Source: a virus. From it: a DNA stretch of 38,083 nt. A program made the translations under genes and the position numbers. Under the pieces are notes generated by a model. That model had not been told where the DNA came from and ran no database searches. It worked only from the letters and a program-made list of their open reading frames with translations. This document shows, piece after piece, positions 36,249-38,083 of the stretch. Each line of letters begins with the position of its first letter. The first letter of the stretch is position 1. Location: positions 1 through 38,083 of the IMG/VR virus record IMGVR_UViG_3300049197_000024; one strand, written 5' to 3'.

Positions 36249-37166
36249 CTACCGCCCTGCCAGCACCCAAAAATCGCGTTCATATCCCTTGACCGACTGC
36301 ACGGCCTTCAACCGTTGCGCGTCTGTCATGGCGTTGTGCAGCTGGGCGAAGGCCGCGCACCCCTCTTCCACCCACTGCCGGGCGGCGCTTTCATACGTGG
36401 CGTCGGGTGAAGTGTTCAGCCGGTTCAGGTAGCCACGCAGCAGAGTGCGCGCCTGTGCGATGTTGGCGCGGTCCTGTGCAATCTGTTCCAGCACCTGAAC
36501 CAAGTCCTGCTGGCGGCGCAGGCGTTCGGCGTAGGTGTGCTGTGGGTCCCAGGTGGACTGCCGGGCAATGAACTCGCGCAGCAGGGCCTTTTGCGGGGGC
36601 TCCAGCGGGCCGTAGAAACTTTCCGCGCGGGACAACAGGCGCTCGTAGCGCAGCTCGCGCCGTTGCCCGGGCGTGGGATCAAGCCATTCTTTCTTCCAGT
36701 CGGCGTTGCTGTCGGCCTGCTTCTTCTGCAGGTGGCGGATCTGCCCTGCGGTGAGCTGCGAGGCCAGCCACACCAGGCGCGGCTCGGCCTGCGCGATGAC
36801 GCGGTCGAGCTGGGTGCGGACGTCGGCATAGGTCGCGCAAGCTTGCTCGGCCGTGACGTCACCGGGCAATTGCTGCTGCACCTGCTGCAAAAGGCGGGCG
36901 TGCCGGGGCAGCATGGTGTCGCGGTGCCACTGGTGCAGCTCATTCAGGGCCTCGCGCACCTGGTCCTGCTGGGTGTCCGTCAGGTCCAGGTGGCGGTGGA
37001 TCTGCCAGGCCGCCAGCTGCGGCACCTGCTGGTAGGCCAGGCGTACCGCGCTGCAAGCCTGCAGTAGCAGGGCCGAGGCAAGGACGACCGCGGCAGTGCG
37101 CCAGCGGGGACGCGGGGCGGGGGCAAGAGCAGGCATGGCGGCAAGAATAGGTGCCTTGCAGTCCAT
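36249..37166 (-). CDS. Host DUF6279-type lipoprotein
   Basis: This protein has up to 305 residues. The first 40 contain a lipoprotein signal peptide, WRTAAVVLASALLLQACSAV, with lipobox LQAC and lipidated Cys38. Start codons at 37166 and 37136 (MPALAPAPRPRW) are both possible. The mature part is helical: LAYQQVPQLAAWQIHRHLDL, TDTQQDQVREALNELHQWHR, and QLTAGQIRHLQKKQADSNAD. This pattern is that of the DUF6279 lipoproteins of beta- and gammaproteobacteria. The role is not known. Clearly host DNA outside the attachment site. Confidence 0.8.
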   Translation of the reverse strand: MDCKAPILAAMPALAPAPRPRWRTAAVVLASALLLQACSAVRLAYQQVPQLAAWQIHRHLDLTDTQQDQVREALNELHQWHRDTMLPRHARLLQQVQQQLPGDVTAEQACATYADVRTQLDRVIAQAEPRLVWLASQLTAGQIRHLQKKQADSNADWKKEWLDPTPGQRRELRYERLLSRAESFYGPLEPPQKALLREFIARQSTWDPQHTYAERLRRQQDLVQVLEQIAQDRANIAQARTLLRGYLNRLNTSPDATYESAARQWVEEGCAAFAQLHNAMTDAQRLKAVQSVKGYERDFWVLAGR

Positions 37167-37271
37167 GCGTGGAGGCCCTGCGCAATACCCGCGCGGCAGG
37201 TCCGGAGATCAGAAACACGCGGCGGCGCCAGGCTGCACCCTCCCGGCGGCTGCGGCTTCTTGGGCCGCGGA

Positions 37272-37487
37272 TCAGTTGTCCTGCCGTCGGATGATCTGGC
37301 GGCCGCTGGGCGTGATGGAGAGCTGGCCGCTCGGGCTCTTGGCGATGTGGCCCCACTCCAGCAGGCGGGCAGAGACATGCTCCTTGATCGCATGCGGCAC
37401 GGTCAGGACTTTGCCCATTTCGAGCTGTTTGAGGGTCTCGATCTCGTCAACCGTGGGATCGAAATGCGGAGCGTGGTACGTCGTCAT
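37272..37487 (-). CDS. Small host protein, winged-helix-like
   Basis: This 71-residue protein starts MTTYHAPHFDPTVDEIETLK; ATG 37487 has GAGAGAG upstream and the extension to 37565 is unlikely. The segment AIKEHVSARLLEWGHIAKSP..QLSITPSGRQIIRR looks like a winged helix. No family is named with certainty. Confidence 0.6.
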   Translation of the reverse strand: MTTYHAPHFDPTVDEIETLKQLEMGKVLTVPHAIKEHVSARLLEWGHIAKSPSGQLSITPSGRQIIRRQDN

Positions 37488-37622
37488 GGTGCTCTCTCTC
37501 GAACGGAGGTGGATGATGATGAGGGACTGATTCAGGCTGGCCCAGAATAGTTCAGCACCCCCCATGGCGCAAGCGCGGCAACCCCATTGGTGCGCGAGCG
37601 CGCAGAAGGCGCTTCAGCACGT

Positions 37623-38083
37623 TCACGCTCCGGCCAAGGGGGCCGCCGCGGACTCGGAAGCCGCTGCCTGCAACCAGCGCGAGAAAGTAGCCAGCACCGG
37701 CGGCTGGGCCTGCGCTGGGCTGATGAGGTAGTACGCCCGCTCGCCCCGCAGCGGGCGCGCGCAGGCCACCACCAACTCGCCGCTGGCAAGCTCTGCCTCG
37801 ATGAGCAGGGGCGGGATCAGCGCCACGCCCATGCCGTGGCTGGCGGCGACGGCCAGCATGGAAAAGAGCTCGTAGCGCGGCCCGTCGAGCGCGTGGGGCG
37901 CGTCGACCCCCATGGCCTCGAACCACTGGCGCCAGCCGTAGGGGCGCGTGCTTTGCTGCAGCAGGGGCAAGTCGGCCAGCGCCTCGGCGGGCAGGCTCTG
38001 GTGGGCGCGGCCGCGGCCTCGGGGCGATGCGGATTCGAGCAGGCGCGGGCTGCACACCGGCACCACGTCTTCGTGCATAAGCA
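37623..38083 (-). CDS. LysR-type regulator, C-terminal part (5' end outside window)
   Basis: The frame is open to the window edge and holds the second half of a LysR substrate-binding domain: EDVVPVCSPRLL, LLQQSTRPYGWRQWFEAMGV, GPRYELFSMLAVAASHGMGV, ALIPPLLIEAELASGELVVA. This resembles GcvA-like LysR proteins. The N-terminal HTH is missing from the window. Host gene. Confidence 0.88.
   Translation of the reverse strand, partial: LMHEDVVPVCSPRLLESASPRGRGRAHQSLPAEALADLPLLQQSTRPYGWRQWFEAMGVDAPHALDGPRYELFSMLAVAASHGMGVALIPPLLIEAELASGELVVACARPLRGERAYYLISPAQAQPPVLATFSRWLQAAASESAAAPLAGA

Noticed and set aside
1-38083. CRISPR array or insertion sequence
   Set aside because: No regularly spaced repeats with unique spacers and no transposase-like gene with inverted ends were seen.

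Overview
The window is most of a lambdoid siphovirus prophage and its right-hand host junction. High GC content, the host genes and the tRNA-Leu(CAA) fragment all fit a Burkholderiales host, probably Comamonadaceae (Acidovorax/Comamonas/Delftia-like). This assignment is from recognition, not from a database search.

Layout. Positions 1-13356, minus strand, hold the late morphogenesis operon. In transcription order it runs terminase small and large subunits, portal, ClpP-type protease, HK97-type capsid, an inserted HNH endonuclease, head-tail connector and closure proteins, HK97-gp10-like protein, a frameshifted tail terminator gene, tail tube, a tail assembly chaperone with an apparent lambda G/GT-type -1 frameshift, and the tape measure protein, which runs off the left edge. 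Positions 13480-21313, minus strand, hold the rightward early operon: cro-like gene, small genes, an O-like replication gene with internal repeats, a possible P-like gene, many small genes in ATGA/GTGA overlap, ninB, ninG, a zinc-ribbon protein, and a sigma-region-4-like protein that is the best candidate for a Q-type late activator. Just after it lies a promoter/terminator pair resembling lambda pR'-tR'.

Positions 21314-22813 are the immunity region: an operator array, a CI/LexA-type repressor on the plus strand, a co-directional secreted protein that may be a lysogenic conversion gene, and a second promoter/operator. Positions 22814-36000, plus strand, hold the other early operon. It starts with a roughly 400-nt hairpin-rich untranslated leader. 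It continues with many small genes, a tRNA-like gene, a Sak4-like ATPase followed by an SSB-like protein, a Gp157-family protein, mosaic accessory genes, an orphan methyltransferase and a lipoprotein, and ends with an excisionase-like protein and a tyrosine integrase. The integrase is followed by a 3' fragment of tRNA-Leu(CAA), which is the attachment site.

Positions 36140-38083 are host DNA: the tRNA terminator, a DUF6279-type lipoprotein, a small protein and the C-terminal part of a LysR regulator.

How it works together (inference). The repressor holds both early promoters. After induction the minus-strand early operon replicates the phage and makes the Q-like protein, which would open the late operon. 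The plus-strand operon supplies recombination, accessory and excision functions. A reading-frame shift in the tail terminator gene may make the prophage defective. The most notable observations are the frameshift site, the structured early leader, the tRNA-like gene, the late promoter arrangement, the endonuclease with its start behind a hairpin, and the two exported proteins.
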